Source: Streptomyces anulatus (GTDB lineage Bacteria > Actinomycetota > Actinomycetes > Streptomycetales > Streptomycetaceae). Taken from it: a stretch of 64,000 bases of DNA. A program made the position numbers and the translations under genes. Below the pieces are notes generated by a model. It searched no databases. It saw nothing but the letters and a program-made list of their open reading frames with translations, and had not been told where the DNA came from. The DNA is taken from assembly GCF_014650675.1 (NCBI RefSeq), contig NZ_BMVK01000012.1, positions 1-64,000 on the forward strand, read 5' to 3'. Positions 36,108 through 46,173 of this stretch are shown in pieces (positions within the stretch are counted from its first letter, which is position 1; every line of letters starts with the position of its first letter).

Positions 36108-36317
36108 TTGCATCAACACCTGCGAACTTTGAACACTGTGGTGACGAAGTATGGACGCCGCCGGTAGAAGCCTCCTACTGTTCTCGGCGCGGCCACCGGA
36201 GCCCCTGTCCGGACGCAGCGCCGCCCCACCGCACGAGCCGAACGTTCACCCCCGGGCGCCGGGTGGCCCCACCCACCGCCGCGACGTGCCCCTCGCCGCG
36301 AGGGGCCAGGAGGAAGA

Positions 36318-39314
36318 ATGCATCCACGGCCGTTCCACCGTTGCCGCAGACATCTCACCGGTCTGCTGGTCTCCGCGTTTCTCGTCGGCGCCTTCTCCGC
36401 CGTACCGGCCGCCGCCTCGCCGGCACCGCTGGACGAACTCCCGCCGCAGGAACCGGGCGTCACCCTGCGCGTCTTCGATGTGCAGGTCCCCCTCAGCGAG
36501 CTGTGCGACATCAAGGCCGGACAGACCCCGAACGTCGACAAGTTGATGCCCGCCATCGACTGGAGTTCGCCGGACGACTTCGGTTTCGGCGACCACTTCG
36601 TCTCCCAGGTCACGGCGAACCTCGCCGTTCCCGAGGACGGCGCGTACGCCTTCCGCCTGACCAGTGACGACGGTTCGCGGCTGCGGATCGACGGCTCCAC
36701 CGTCATCGATCACGACGGGCTGCACGGCGCGGAGCCCAAGGACGGCTCCGTCGATCTGACGGCAGGTCACCATCCGCTGCGCATCGATCATTTCGACCGC
36801 ACCGGCGGCCAGCAGGTGACCCTCGAATGGAAGCCGCCCGGTGCCGGGGACTTCGCCGTCGTGCCGACTTCCGTGCTGAGCACCGACGCCGACGTCGTAC
36901 GGGTGACGGCGCCGGGACGCAAGGAGTGCGAGGGCGTCCTCGACTCCCCCGGCGACGGACTGCCCCTGGCCGGGACGCACCCGGACTACGCGCTCACCGA
37001 TCTGCGCCCTGCGGGCTTCGAACCGCAGGTCACCGCGATGGACTGGCTGCCCGACGGCCGGCTCGCCGTGACCACCTGGGGCGGCACCGACAACACGACC
37101 GGCGAGGTCTACCTCCTCGACAACGTCCAGGGCGACACCGGTCCCGGCGAGGTGACCGCCAAGAAGGTGGCCGAGGGGCTCAAGGAGCCGATGGGCATCA
37201 AGGCCGTCGACGGCAAGCTGTACGTGTCGCAGAAGCACGAACTCACCGAGCTGACCGACGCCGACGGCGACGACGTGACCGATGAGCGCCGGACGGTGGC
37301 CACCTGGCCGTACGGCGGGAACTTCCACGAGTTCGCCTTCGGCCTGCTCTACCGGGACGGCTACTTCTACCTGAACCTGTCCGTGGCGATCGACCTGGGC
37401 GGGGCGACGACCGACCCGCAGCCCGCGCCGAACCGCGGTTCGACGATCAAGGTGAACAAGGAGACCGGCAAGGTCGACTACATCGCCGGGGGCCTGCGTA
37501 CGCCCAACGGCATCGGCTGGGGCCCGGAGGGCGACATGTTCGTCCTCGACAACCAGGGCGGCTGGCTGCCCTCCTCGAAGCTGCTCCACATCAAGGAGGA
37601 CCGCTTCTTCAACCACTACACCAACCCGTCGGGCCCGTTCGACGCGAAGCCGGTGACCAAGCCGGTGCTGTGGCTGCCGCAGAACGAGATAGCCAACTCG
37701 CCTAGCACTCCCCTGCAGTTGGACGAGGGCCGGTTCGCCGGGCAGATGCTGTTCGGTGATGTCACGTACGGCGGCATCCAGCGCGCCTACCTGGAGAAGG
37801 TCGACGGCGAGTACCAGGGGGCGGTCTTCCGCTTCACCCAGGGCCTGGAGGCGGGCGTCAACCGGATCAGCATGGGCCCGGACGGCGCGATCTACGCCGG
37901 CGGCCTCGGCGCGGGCGGCAACTGGGGCCAGGAGGGCAAGCTGACCTACGGGCTCCAGAAGCTCTCCCCCAGCGGTGACAAGGCCTTCGACATCCTGGCG
38001 ATGCGCGCGAAGCCGGGCGGCTTCGAGCTGGAGTACACCGAGCCGCTCTCCGAGGAGACGGCCGCGAAGCTCGCCGAGAGCTACCGGGTCGAGCAGTGGA
38101 CGTACGCCCCGACCCCCGCCTACGGCGGCCCCAAGATCGACGAGGAGTCCCTCGACGTCGGTGCGGCCACCCTCTCCGAGGACCGCAAGAAGGTCACGCT
38201 GACCATTCCGGGGCTCAAGGCGAACCGTGTGGTCCACGTCCGTTCGCCGCGCCCCTTCAGCTCCGCCGACGGCACGGAGCTGTGGAGCACGGAGGCCTGG
38301 TACACCCTCAACTCCCTGCCCGGCGACCAGCCCCCGGCCACCCGGTACGAGGCGGAGGAGGCCGCCCTCAGCGGGGGTGCGGGCTTCGACACCGAGCACG
38401 CGGGCTATTCGGGCGGCGGCTTCGTCGACAACTTCGGCAACGAGGGGGCGGCGGTCGCCTTCGACGTGGAGGCCGGGAAGGCGGGGACGCACGATGTGGG
38501 TCTGCGCTACTCCAACGGGCCGGATCCGGCGCCCGGCACCAAGACGGTGAGCGTCCACGTCAACGGCGAGAAGGTGCGGCAGATCAAGCTGCTGTCGACC
38601 ACCGACTGGAAGACCTGGTCGACGGGGACGGAACAGCTGGAGCTGCGCAAGGGCCGCAACACGATCACCTACTCCTTCGACAGCGGTGACACCGGCCATG
38701 TGAACCTGGACATGATCACCGTCCATCCGAAGGGCGCCCGCGTCCAGCTCTTCGACGGCACGGACCAGGCGGCCTGGCAGCATCCGGACGGCCGCACTCC
38801 CGAATGGCCGGTGAGCGGCGGGGAGATGGAGATCGCCGGCGGGGACCTTCGCACCAAGCAGGGCTTCCAGGACTTCCGTGCCCATGTCGAGTTCTGGCTG
38901 CCGAACCTCCCGCCGGACGTGACCGGCCAGGATCGCGCCAACAGCGGCGTGTACCTGCAGGAGCGCTACGAGGTGCAGATCCTCGACTCGTACGGTGACA
39001 CCACGCTCGCCGACAACGAGGCCGGGGCGATCTACACCAAGAAGGCCCCGGACGTGAACGCCGCCACGGCCCCGGAGACCTGGCAGACGTACGACATCAC
39101 CTTCCGCGCCGCCCGCTTCGACGCCTCGGGCGCGAAGACGGAGGACGCCCGGGTCACCGTCGTGTGGAACGGTGTCACCGTCCACGACGATGTTGCCGTC
39201 GACGGCACGACCGGCGGCGGAGCGGCCGAGGGTCCGACGGCCGGGGCGATCAAGCTCCAGGACCACGGGAGCAAGGTCCGCTACCGCAACGTGTGGGTCG
39301 AGCCGCTCACCTAG
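36318..39314 (+). CDS. Secreted multidomain protein: PA14, beta-propeller, CBM, DUF1080
   Basis: 998 aa from ATG 36318 with GGAGGAAG upstream. Signal peptide residues 1-33 (LLVSAFLVGAFSAVPAAASP). Domains in order: PA14 (~45-200; FRLTSDDGSRLRIDGSTVID); a soluble glucose-dehydrogenase-like six-blade propeller (~215-580; LRPAGFEPQVTAMDWLPDGR, LRTPNGIGWGPEGDMFVLDN); a CBM6/35-like module (~675-800; TRYEAEEAALSGGAGFDTEH, HVNLDMITVH); and a C-terminal DUF1080/3-keto-disaccharide hydrolase-like lectin fold (~815-998; GVYLQERYEVQILDSYGDTT). It probably acts on extracellular sugars; the exact reaction is unknown. A strong terminator follows. Confidence 0.85.
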   Translation: MHPRPFHRCRRHLTGLLVSAFLVGAFSAVPAAASPAPLDELPPQEPGVTLRVFDVQVPLSELCDIKAGQTPNVDKLMPAIDWSSPDDFGFGDHFVSQVTANLAVPEDGAYAFRLTSDDGSRLRIDGSTVIDHDGLHGAEPKDGSVDLTAGHHPLRIDHFDRTGGQQVTLEWKPPGAGDFAVVPTSVLSTDADVVRVTAPGRKECEGVLDSPGDGLPLAGTHPDYALTDLRPAGFEPQVTAMDWLPDGRLAVTTWGGTDNTTGEVYLLDNVQGDTGPGEVTAKKVAEGLKEPMGIKAVDGKLYVSQKHELTELTDADGDDVTDERRTVATWPYGGNFHEFAFGLLYRDGYFYLNLSVAIDLGGATTDPQPAPNRGSTIKVNKETGKVDYIAGGLRTPNGIGWGPEGDMFVLDNQGGWLPSSKLLHIKEDRFFNHYTNPSGPFDAKPVTKPVLWLPQNEIANSPSTPLQLDEGRFAGQMLFGDVTYGGIQRAYLEKVDGEYQGAVFRFTQGLEAGVNRISMGPDGAIYAGGLGAGGNWGQEGKLTYGLQKLSPSGDKAFDILAMRAKPGGFELEYTEPLSEETAAKLAESYRVEQWTYAPTPAYGGPKIDEESLDVGAATLSEDRKKVTLTIPGLKANRVVHVRSPRPFSSADGTELWSTEAWYTLNSLPGDQPPATRYEAEEAALSGGAGFDTEHAGYSGGGFVDNFGNEGAAVAFDVEAGKAGTHDVGLRYSNGPDPAPGTKTVSVHVNGEKVRQIKLLSTTDWKTWSTGTEQLELRKGRNTITYSFDSGDTGHVNLDMITVHPKGARVQLFDGTDQAAWQHPDGRTPEWPVSGGEMEIAGGDLRTKQGFQDFRAHVEFWLPNLPPDVTGQDRANSGVYLQERYEVQILDSYGDTTLADNEAGAIYTKKAPDVNAATAPETWQTYDITFRAARFDASGAKTEDARVTVVWNGVTVHDDVAVDGTTGGGAAEGPTAGAIKLQDHGSKVRYRNVWVEPLT

Positions 39315-39329
39315 GGCGGTCCGGCGCAC

Positions 39330-39370
39330 CGGTTCCGGGGTGACAGCGGTCGGCTGTCGCCCCGGAACCG
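39330..39370 (+). terminator. Terminator after the secreted multidomain gene
   Basis: 18-bp stem (CGGTTCCGGGG + GACAGC with one T-G pair) and GGTCG loop, 15 bp after the stop. Confidence 0.8.
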
Positions 39371-39460
39371 TCCGCACCGGCGCTCGCGCCGCGCCGCCCT
39401 GTCGGTCCTGGGCCTGACGCCGGGGCCGCGCCCGGATGGGGCCGTCGCTATCGTGCTCCC

Positions 39461-40009
39461 GTGACTCGCACCGCGCAGCGTCCGCTGCTGTTCCTCGACG
39501 TCGACGGCCCGCTCATTCCCTTCGGCGCGACGTCCCGCCCCCACCCGACGTACGAGACGGGCCCCGGGACTCCGGGTACCGGTGCGAATCCGCTCCTGAC
39601 CAGGGTCAATCCTCAGCACGGGCCCCGGCTCGCGGCGTTGCCCTGCGAGCTCGTCTGGGCGACCACGTGGATGGAGGACGCGAACGCGTGGATCGCCCCC
39701 CGCATCGGCCTGCCGCCGTTGCCCGTCGTCCACTGGCCGGAACCCTCCGACGCCGACGGCACCGACGGACGGGAGGACCAGGACGAGCGGGACGGGCTGC
39801 ACTGGAAGACCCGCGCCCTCGTCGCTCGGGCCGCCGGCCGTCCTTTCGTCTGGGTCGACGACGAGATCACCGACACCGATCGGGCCTGGGTCGCCCTCCA
39901 CCACCCGGGCCCCGCTCTGCTCCACCGGGTGGATCCCCGGCGAGGCCTGGCGGACTGCGACTACACGGCTGTCGGCGCCTGGCTGCGGGGCGTGGCGGGC
40001 GACGCGTAG
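39461..40009 (+). CDS. HAD-like domain protein
   Basis: 182 aa from GTG 39461. Motif I is LLFLDVDGPL (residues 9-18), a Thr in the WATTWMEDAN segment fits motif II, and VWVDDEITDTDRAW fits the acidic motif IV. Relatives are streptomycete secondary-metabolism-neutral HAD proteins of about this size; the substrate phosphate ester is unknown. Stand-alone gene, convergent with the DUF998 gene (36-bp gap). Confidence 0.75.
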   Translation: MTRTAQRPLLFLDVDGPLIPFGATSRPHPTYETGPGTPGTGANPLLTRVNPQHGPRLAALPCELVWATTWMEDANAWIAPRIGLPPLPVVHWPEPSDADGTDGREDQDERDGLHWKTRALVARAAGRPFVWVDDEITDTDRAWVALHHPGPALLHRVDPRRGLADCDYTAVGAWLRGVAGDA

Positions 40010-40045
40010 GCGCGTACCCGTTCGCGTCCGCGGGCTTCGCTCCGG

Positions 40046-40630
40046 TCAGGCCGCGCTTCTCCGGCAGGAGACGACCACCAGGAACGGCCACAGGGCCTGG
40101 ACGAACGTGACCACGCGCTCGGCGACGCCGGGCGCCCTCGCGCTCTGCAGCTCCGCCAGGAACCACAGAGCGCTCGCGCACATCAACGCGCTCGCGGCGA
40201 GCGACACATCGAGCCTCAGCCCCCACGGCACCGGCTTCCGGTCCCGGACCGCGGCCAGGGGAGGCCACACCGCCAGCAGCACGAGGCCCACGGTGGACAC
40301 GGCCCCGTGCTCCAACGCCCCGCCGCTGCTCGGGACGGGGACCAGCGTCAGGGCCAGCGCGCACAGTCCGCCGCCGGCCAGGGCGACCCGCCCGGCGGGC
40401 GCCGCCGGCCGGAGCGCGTGCGCCGTCACCACGTAGCACGTCCCCAGCACCAGCAGCATCCCCGTCATCAGCCAGTAGCTGGCAGCGCCGTAGGAGGCCA
40501 GCACGCTCAGGGTCTGCCGCGCGGGGTCGTACGCCGACCCCTGGCGCAGCTGCGCAATCATCCAGGAGCCGGTCAGAAGGACGGGGGCGCATCCGGAGGA
40601 GACCAAGGCCCACCAGGGAGCAGATCGCAT
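40046..40630 (-). CDS. DUF998-like integral membrane protein
   Basis: 194 aa from ATG 40630. Six hydrophobic segments alternate with short loops (ALVSSGCAPVLLTGSWMIAQ at the N-terminus, ending FVQALWPFLVVVSC). The GSAYDPARQTLSVLASYG segment after TM1 is typical of DUF998 proteins. Function unknown. Confidence 0.75.
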   Translation of the reverse strand: MRSAPWWALVSSGCAPVLLTGSWMIAQLRQGSAYDPARQTLSVLASYGAASYWLMTGMLLVLGTCYVVTAHALRPAAPAGRVALAGGGLCALALTLVPVPSSGGALEHGAVSTVGLVLLAVWPPLAAVRDRKPVPWGLRLDVSLAASALMCASALWFLAELQSARAPGVAERVVTFVQALWPFLVVVSCRRSAA

Positions 40631-40672
40631 CGAGTCAGCATAAATGTGAGCATCTCGCCCGCCGCTGACATC

Positions 40673-40717
40673 CGGCTGCTTTCGGCCGACCGCGCCGCCG
40701 TCGGCCGAAAGCAGCCG
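40673..40717 (-). terminator. Terminator downstream of the DoxX-like gene
   Basis: Perfect 18-bp stem (CGGCTGCTTTCGGCCGAC / GTCGGCCGAAAGCAGCCG) with a 9-nt loop, 48 bp past the DoxX stop and just before the DUF998 start. Confidence 0.85.
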
Positions 40718-40764
40718 AGCACGCCGCCGTCCGCGCGGGTGACGCCCGGCCGCGCGCGGGGCGT

Positions 40765-41112
40765 TCAGGCCGACAGCACGCGCAGGACCAGCGCGGCGGC
40801 GGCCAGCAGGGCGAGCACCGCGGGCGGTGCGATCTCGTAGTCCTTGACGCGCAGGTGGGTGACGACGGCTCCGATGAAGTAGAGGACGACGCCGATGGCG
40901 GCGGCGGATCCGATCAGCGGCACACCGAGGCCGATCAGGAGGCCGAGGGCGCCGGCCGCCTTGAGCGAGGCCAGCCAGGGGAACCAGGTGCCGGGGACGC
41001 CCACCTTGCCCATCGAGGCCGTGATGGCCTCGTTGCGCGTGAACGTCAGCACGGCGGAGGCGCCGAGGGCGAAGGCGAGAAGGACGCCGACCACGGCGTA
41101 GGCGATGAACAT
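40765..41112 (-). CDS. DoxX-like membrane protein
   Basis: 115 aa with four hydrophobic segments (AYAVVGVLLAFALGASAVLT, then FPWLASLKAAGALGLLIGLG, IGVVLYFIGAVVTHL and AVLALLAAAALVL). The KAAGALGL signature of the DoxX/DoxD-like family is present. Divergent from a MarR gene with an operator-like dyad between, so MarR probably controls it. Redox or thiol-stress roles are known for some relatives. Confidence 0.8.
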   Translation of the reverse strand: MFIAYAVVGVLLAFALGASAVLTFTRNEAITASMGKVGVPGTWFPWLASLKAAGALGLLIGLGVPLIGSAAAIGVVLYFIGAVVTHLRVKDYEIAPPAVLALLAAAALVLRVLSA

Positions 41113-41126
41113 GGTTACCTCGGGAT

Positions 41127-41158
41127 CATCAATGATATGAATGACTAGATCGTTGATG
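41127..41158. promoter_or_regulatory. Likely MarR operator
   Basis: CATCAATGAT ... ATCGTTGATG, 10-bp arms with one mismatch and a 12-bp spacer, in the 98-bp AT-rich gap between doxX-like and marR-like genes, 14 bp before the DoxX start codon. Confidence 0.6.
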
Positions 41159-41210
41159 ACTATAAACGATTTTCAATGTTCCACAATGTGTGCCCTGATA
41201 CCGTGGTGGA

Positions 41211-41702
41211 ATGCCAGCTCAGGACAGGGCCGCCCAGCCATCGGCGGGGCCTTCGACGTCTCCCGGCGATCCGGACCAGCACCTCGGATTCCTGCTCGCC
41301 TACCACGGCAACGCGACGCAGACGCTGATCCACAAGGCGCTCGCGGCCACCGGGCTCACCCCGCGGCACATGATGACGCTCCTGCAGCTCGCCGATGGGC
41401 CGGTCACGCAGAAGGCGCTCATCGAGAGGCTCGACGTCGACCCCAGCGTTCTCGTCGCCCTCCTCAACGATCTCGAAGGCGACGATCTCGTACGCCGTCG
41501 TCGTGACACCGCCGACCGGCGCCGTCACATCGTCGAGATCACTCCGCGGGGCGCCTCGCAGCTGCGGACCTCGGACACGGCACTCGACACCGTGGAGCAC
41601 GAACTCTTCGCGGACCTGTCCGAGCGCGACCTGGCCACGCTGCGCCGACTGCTGGGCAGGCTGCGGACCTCCCCGCAGGACTTCAGCTGCACGGAGGAAT
41701 GA
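41211..41702 (+). CDS. MarR-family regulator
   Basis: 163 aa from ATG 41211. Winged helix-turn-helix: TPRHMMTLLQLADGPVTQKA, then LDVDPSVLVALLNDLEGDDL and the wing VRRRRDTADRRRHIVEITPR. Typical length and order. It should bind the dyad at 41127-41158 and control the divergent DoxX-like gene and itself, responding to phenolic or oxidative signals as is usual for the family. Confidence 0.88.
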   Translation: MPAQDRAAQPSAGPSTSPGDPDQHLGFLLAYHGNATQTLIHKALAATGLTPRHMMTLLQLADGPVTQKALIERLDVDPSVLVALLNDLEGDDLVRRRRDTADRRRHIVEITPRGASQLRTSDTALDTVEHELFADLSERDLATLRRLLGRLRTSPQDFSCTEE

Positions 41703-41728
41703 GCCCCGCGGTCCTCGACGCCGTCGGC

Positions 41729-42535
41729 TCAGATCTCGGCGCCCTCCGGGGCCCCGGTCTCCGCCCGCCGGATGGGCATCATCGTCTCCACCGCCTCCTG
41801 TGCGAGATGGTCGAGGATCAACCGGTTGACGAGCGCCGGCTTCTCCAGCGGGACCAGGTGGGACGCCCCGGGAACGACAGCCAGCTCGGCGTCCGGGATC
41901 GCGCGGTACAGGGCGGTCGTGTGCTCCAGCGTCATCAGGTCGTCGTCGCCGGCCATGACCAGGGTGGGCGCCCCGACGCGAGCCAGGTCCTCGGTGGTCA
42001 GCGTCGGCTGCGTACGCCACATGTCGATCACCTTCTCGGCCACCACCGGCCAGTGGCCCGCGCCGTCCGGTGAGACAGGCTCGTACAACTCCCGGAAGAA
42101 CGCGAGATCGGGCCCGGACGGCGTCATCGCGTCGAGCATCGACGGCTCGACGAAACACTCGGGGCCCGGACGGAAGTTGGCCCCGATCGCCACGGCCTTG
42201 CGGACGAGGTCGGGCCGGTCCCCGGCGACGATCAGCGCGACGACTCCCCCGTCGCTCCAGCCCACCAGATGCGCCGGTCTCCCGACGACCTCCTCCAGGA
42301 AGGCCACGGTGTCGTCGGCCATGTCCTGGTACGTCAGCGGCCCCGCGACGTCGGCCGTGTGCCCGTGGGCACGCCGTTCCGGCAGATACACGCGGTAGGC
42401 GGAGGCCAGGTCGGCGCGCTGTGCGCCCCACGTGTCATTGGTGCAGAAGCCGCCGTGCAGCAGAACCAACGGGTCGCCGGTCCCCTCGGTCTCGTACCAG
42501 GTCCTGACGCCGGGCAGATCCGCGTACTCACCCAT
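41729..42535 (-). CDS. Alpha/beta hydrolase
   Basis: 268 aa from ATG 42535. Oxyanion-hole HGGFC (~27), nucleophile elbow VGWSDGG (Ser ~93), acid in LVMAGDDDLM (~205) and His in GASHLVPLEKP (~232), with a standard cap region. It could be an esterase, lactonase or epoxide/haloperoxidase-like enzyme. Convergent with the MarR gene (26-bp gap). Confidence 0.85.
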   Translation of the reverse strand: MGEYADLPGVRTWYETEGTGDPLVLLHGGFCTNDTWGAQRADLASAYRVYLPERRAHGHTADVAGPLTYQDMADDTVAFLEEVVGRPAHLVGWSDGGVVALIVAGDRPDLVRKAVAIGANFRPGPECFVEPSMLDAMTPSGPDLAFFRELYEPVSPDGAGHWPVVAEKVIDMWRTQPTLTTEDLARVGAPTLVMAGDDDLMTLEHTTALYRAIPDAELAVVPGASHLVPLEKPALVNRLILDHLAQEAVETMMPIRRAETGAPEGAEI

Positions 42536-42781
42536 CGTTCCAGGCCTCTCCGGGGCAGTCGCCTTCTTCCGTCTCCGGCCAGTCTGCGCCGTGGCCCCGG
42601 GGTCCGCCATGCGGAGCCCGTGCGGTTGCCTCCGGGGCTCGGGCGGAGCGTGACCCGCGGCCTGCCGGGCCCCGTCGTTACGCCAACAGCGTTGACGCGA
42701 CTCAAGCGCACCCCTTGCCTGGACGAATCCAAGGGGCACCGGTCCTCACGGCCCGTCTCTCTGACGAAAGGCACATCCGGC

Positions 42782-43990
42782 ATGCGCGTACTGCTCGTCG
42801 GCGCAGGTGGCGTGGGCACGGCGATCACCAGGATCGCCGCCCGCCGCTCCTTCTTCGACCACATGGTCGTCACCGATTACGACCTTTCCCGGGCCGAGGC
42901 CGCGGTGGCCGCGCTCGGCGGGGAGGAGACCAGATTCACCGCTCTGCGCATCGACGCCTCCGACCGGGCGGCGGTCACCGCGCTCCTCACCGAGCAGCGG
43001 TGCGACATCCTCGTGAACGCCACCGACCCCCGGTTCGTGATGCCGCTGTTCGAGGCGGCGCTGGCCGCCGGGGTCGACTATCTGGACATGGCCATGTCCC
43101 TGTCCTCGCCGCATCCGGAGCGCCCGTACGAGCAGTGCGGGGTGAAGCTCGGCGATCGGCAGTTCGAGCGGGCGGCGGCGTGGGAGGAGGCAGGCCGGCT
43201 CGCGCTCGTCGGAGTGGGCGTGGAGCCGGGACTGTCCGACGTCTTCGCCCGGTACGCGGCGGACGAGCTGTTCGACGAGATCGAGGAGATCGGCGTCCGG
43301 GACGGCGCGAACCTCACCGTCGAGGGCTACGACTTCGCCCCGTCGTTCTCGATCTGGACCACCATCGAGGAGTGTCTGAACCCGCCGGTGGTCTGGGAGA
43401 GGGACCGGGGGTGGTTCACCACGGCCCCGTTCAGCGAGCCGGAGGTCTTCGACTTCCCGGAGGGCATCGGTCCGGTCGCATGCGTCAACGTCGAGCACGA
43501 GGAGGTCCTGCTGATCCCGCGCTGGGTGGAGTCCCGGCGCGTCACGTTCAAGTACGGGCTGGGCGACGAGTTCATCGAGACCCTCAAGACCCTGCACAGC
43601 CTCGGCCTGGACCGCACGGACAAGGTGACCGTGCCCGGCGGCGAGGTGTCTCCCCGTGACGTGGTGGCGGCCTGTCTGCCCGACCCGGCCTCCCTCGGCG
43701 AACTCATGCGGGGCAAGACCTGTGCCGGCACCCGGGTCACGGGCACGAAGGACGGTGCGCCCCGCGACGTGTACCTCTACCACGTGGTCGACAACCAGTG
43801 GTCGATGCGCGAGTACGGGTCGCAGGCCGTGGTCTGGCAGACGGCGATCAACCCGGTGATCGCCCTGGAACTGGTGGCGAGCGGCGTCTGGAGCGGTGCG
43901 GGCGTGCTCGGCGCCGAGGCGCTGGCCCCGCGCCCGTTCCTGGATCTGCTCGTCGCGTACGGATCCCCGTGGGGCCTGCGCGAGCAGTGA
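42782..43990 (+). CDS. Saccharopine dehydrogenase-like protein
   Basis: 402 aa from ATG 42782. N-terminal Rossmann motif VLLVGAGGVGTAITRIAARR, VNATDPRFVMPLFEAALAAG and the VDYLDMA block are typical of saccharopine dehydrogenase/carboxynorspermidine synthase-like enzymes, with a C-terminal dimer domain. In the family NAD(P)H-linked amine C-N bond chemistry is usual; the substrate here is unknown. No lysine or spermidine genes are adjacent. Confidence 0.82.
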   Translation: MRVLLVGAGGVGTAITRIAARRSFFDHMVVTDYDLSRAEAAVAALGGEETRFTALRIDASDRAAVTALLTEQRCDILVNATDPRFVMPLFEAALAAGVDYLDMAMSLSSPHPERPYEQCGVKLGDRQFERAAAWEEAGRLALVGVGVEPGLSDVFARYAADELFDEIEEIGVRDGANLTVEGYDFAPSFSIWTTIEECLNPPVVWERDRGWFTTAPFSEPEVFDFPEGIGPVACVNVEHEEVLLIPRWVESRRVTFKYGLGDEFIETLKTLHSLGLDRTDKVTVPGGEVSPRDVVAACLPDPASLGELMRGKTCAGTRVTGTKDGAPRDVYLYHVVDNQWSMREYGSQAVVWQTAINPVIALELVASGVWSGAGVLGAEALAPRPFLDLLVAYGSPWGLREQ

Positions 43991-44045
43991 CCGAAGGCCC
44001 GTCCACGGCCCGCCGAAAAAAGAGTCGAGAAGTTTCGGGCGACGA

Positions 44046-44072
44046 TGTCGAGAACCCGCGTCCGGCTCCGTC
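44046..44072 (+). promoter_or_regulatory. ECF42-type promoter
   Basis: TGTCGA (44046-44051), 17 bp, then CGTC (44069-44072), 52 bp before the DGPF gene. It fits the TGTCGA / CGA-or-T-C motif reported for ECF42 sigma factors, one of which is encoded two genes on, so the operon is probably autoregulated. Confidence 0.65.
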
Positions 44073-44123
44073 CCCGTAGTGAAGGCGGCCACAATGGGCC
44101 GCACAGGACCGAGGAGTAGCACC

Positions 44124-44531
44124 ATGGCGAAGTACCTTCTGCTCAAGCACTACCGCGGAGCCCCGGCAGCGGTCAACGACGTACCGATGGACCGGTGGAC
44201 GCCCGAGGAGATCTCGGCGCACATGCAGTACATGCAGGACTTCGCCGACCGGCTGGAGAAGACCGGGGAGTTCGTCGAGGGCTCCGCGCTCGCCCCCGAG
44301 GGCGCGTGGGTCCGGTACGACGGCGAGGGCCGCCCGCCGGTCACCGACGGGCCGTTCGCCGAGACCAAGGACCTCATCGCCGGCTGGATGATCATCGACG
44401 TCGACGGCTACGACCGCGCCGTCGAGCTGGCCGGGGAGCTGTCGGCCGCTCCGGGGGCGGGCGGGAAGCCGATCCACGAGTGGCTGGAGGTCCGCCCGTT
44501 CCTGTCCGCGCCGCCCACCGTCACGGAGTGA
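44124..44531 (+). CDS. YCII/DGPF-domain protein
   Basis: 135 aa from ATG 44124 with GAGGAG upstream. The signature VTDGPFAETKDLIAGWMIID (DGPF) and N-terminal MAKYLLLKHYRG define the YCII-related family that is almost always encoded beside ECF42 sigma factors, as here (7-bp gap). Small cytosolic ferredoxin-like fold; exact role unknown, although a link to ECF42 target regulons is established. Confidence 0.9.
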   Translation: MAKYLLLKHYRGAPAAVNDVPMDRWTPEEISAHMQYMQDFADRLEKTGEFVEGSALAPEGAWVRYDGEGRPPVTDGPFAETKDLIAGWMIIDVDGYDRAVELAGELSAAPGAGGKPIHEWLEVRPFLSAPPTVTE

Positions 44532-44538
44532 CACCACG

Positions 44539-45684
<1,146 letters not shown>

Positions 45685-45894
45685 CGGATCGACCCCGCCC
45701 ACCGCGTCCGCGTCCGCAGGGCGGGGCGGGGGCGGCCCGGCGTACGCCTCACCGATTCCGTCGGCGCGGAACCGCACAGCCGAGCTAGTTGCGCACTCGA
45801 TCGTGACTTCCGCCCCTTCGGCCCCCGGTGCGTCGCGATGCTGTGGGACGGGCGCGTGACCTGCGCCGTCGGCAATCGCGGGGTGGGGAGTGGC

Positions 45895-46173
45895 ATGACG
45901 CGAGAAGCGGGGCGTGACGGGAACCTGGACGAGCGGGTGGTCCTGCTCGTGGCGGGGGCGGCCGATCTGGCGGTGAGCGCGGTGGGTTCGGCCCTGGGCG
46001 CGGTACGCGGGCTGCTGCGCCGCTCGGACGCCGCGGAACTGGCGGCGGAGGCCGAGCACGAGCTGACGGCGCGCGGGCGCCTGGTGCTGGACCGGTACGC
46101 CGCCCCGCCGCCGGCCCATTTGGAGCTGCTCGCCCGGCACGTCGTCGCCCGGCGGGCCTCCGATGACACCTGA
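45895..46173 (+). CDS. Small hypothetical protein upstream of polyprenyl synthase
   Basis: 92 aa from ATG 45895, with GGGGAG five bases upstream; a farther upstream start has no site. Central hydrophobic helix (VVLLVAGAADLAVSAVGSAL) and a charged amphipathic C-terminal half. Its last 11 bases overlap the polyprenyl synthase start, indicating coupling. It may hold the enzyme at the membrane; family not recognised. Confidence 0.65.
   Translation: MTREAGRDGNLDERVVLLVAGAADLAVSAVGSALGAVRGLLRRSDAAELAAEAEHELTARGRLVLDRYAAPPPAHLELLARHVVARRASDDT

Noticed and set aside
36246..39377. 1043-codon open frame antisense to the secreted multidomain protein
   Set aside because: Mirror frame of a gene with a clear signal peptide and domains; composition is shadow-like.
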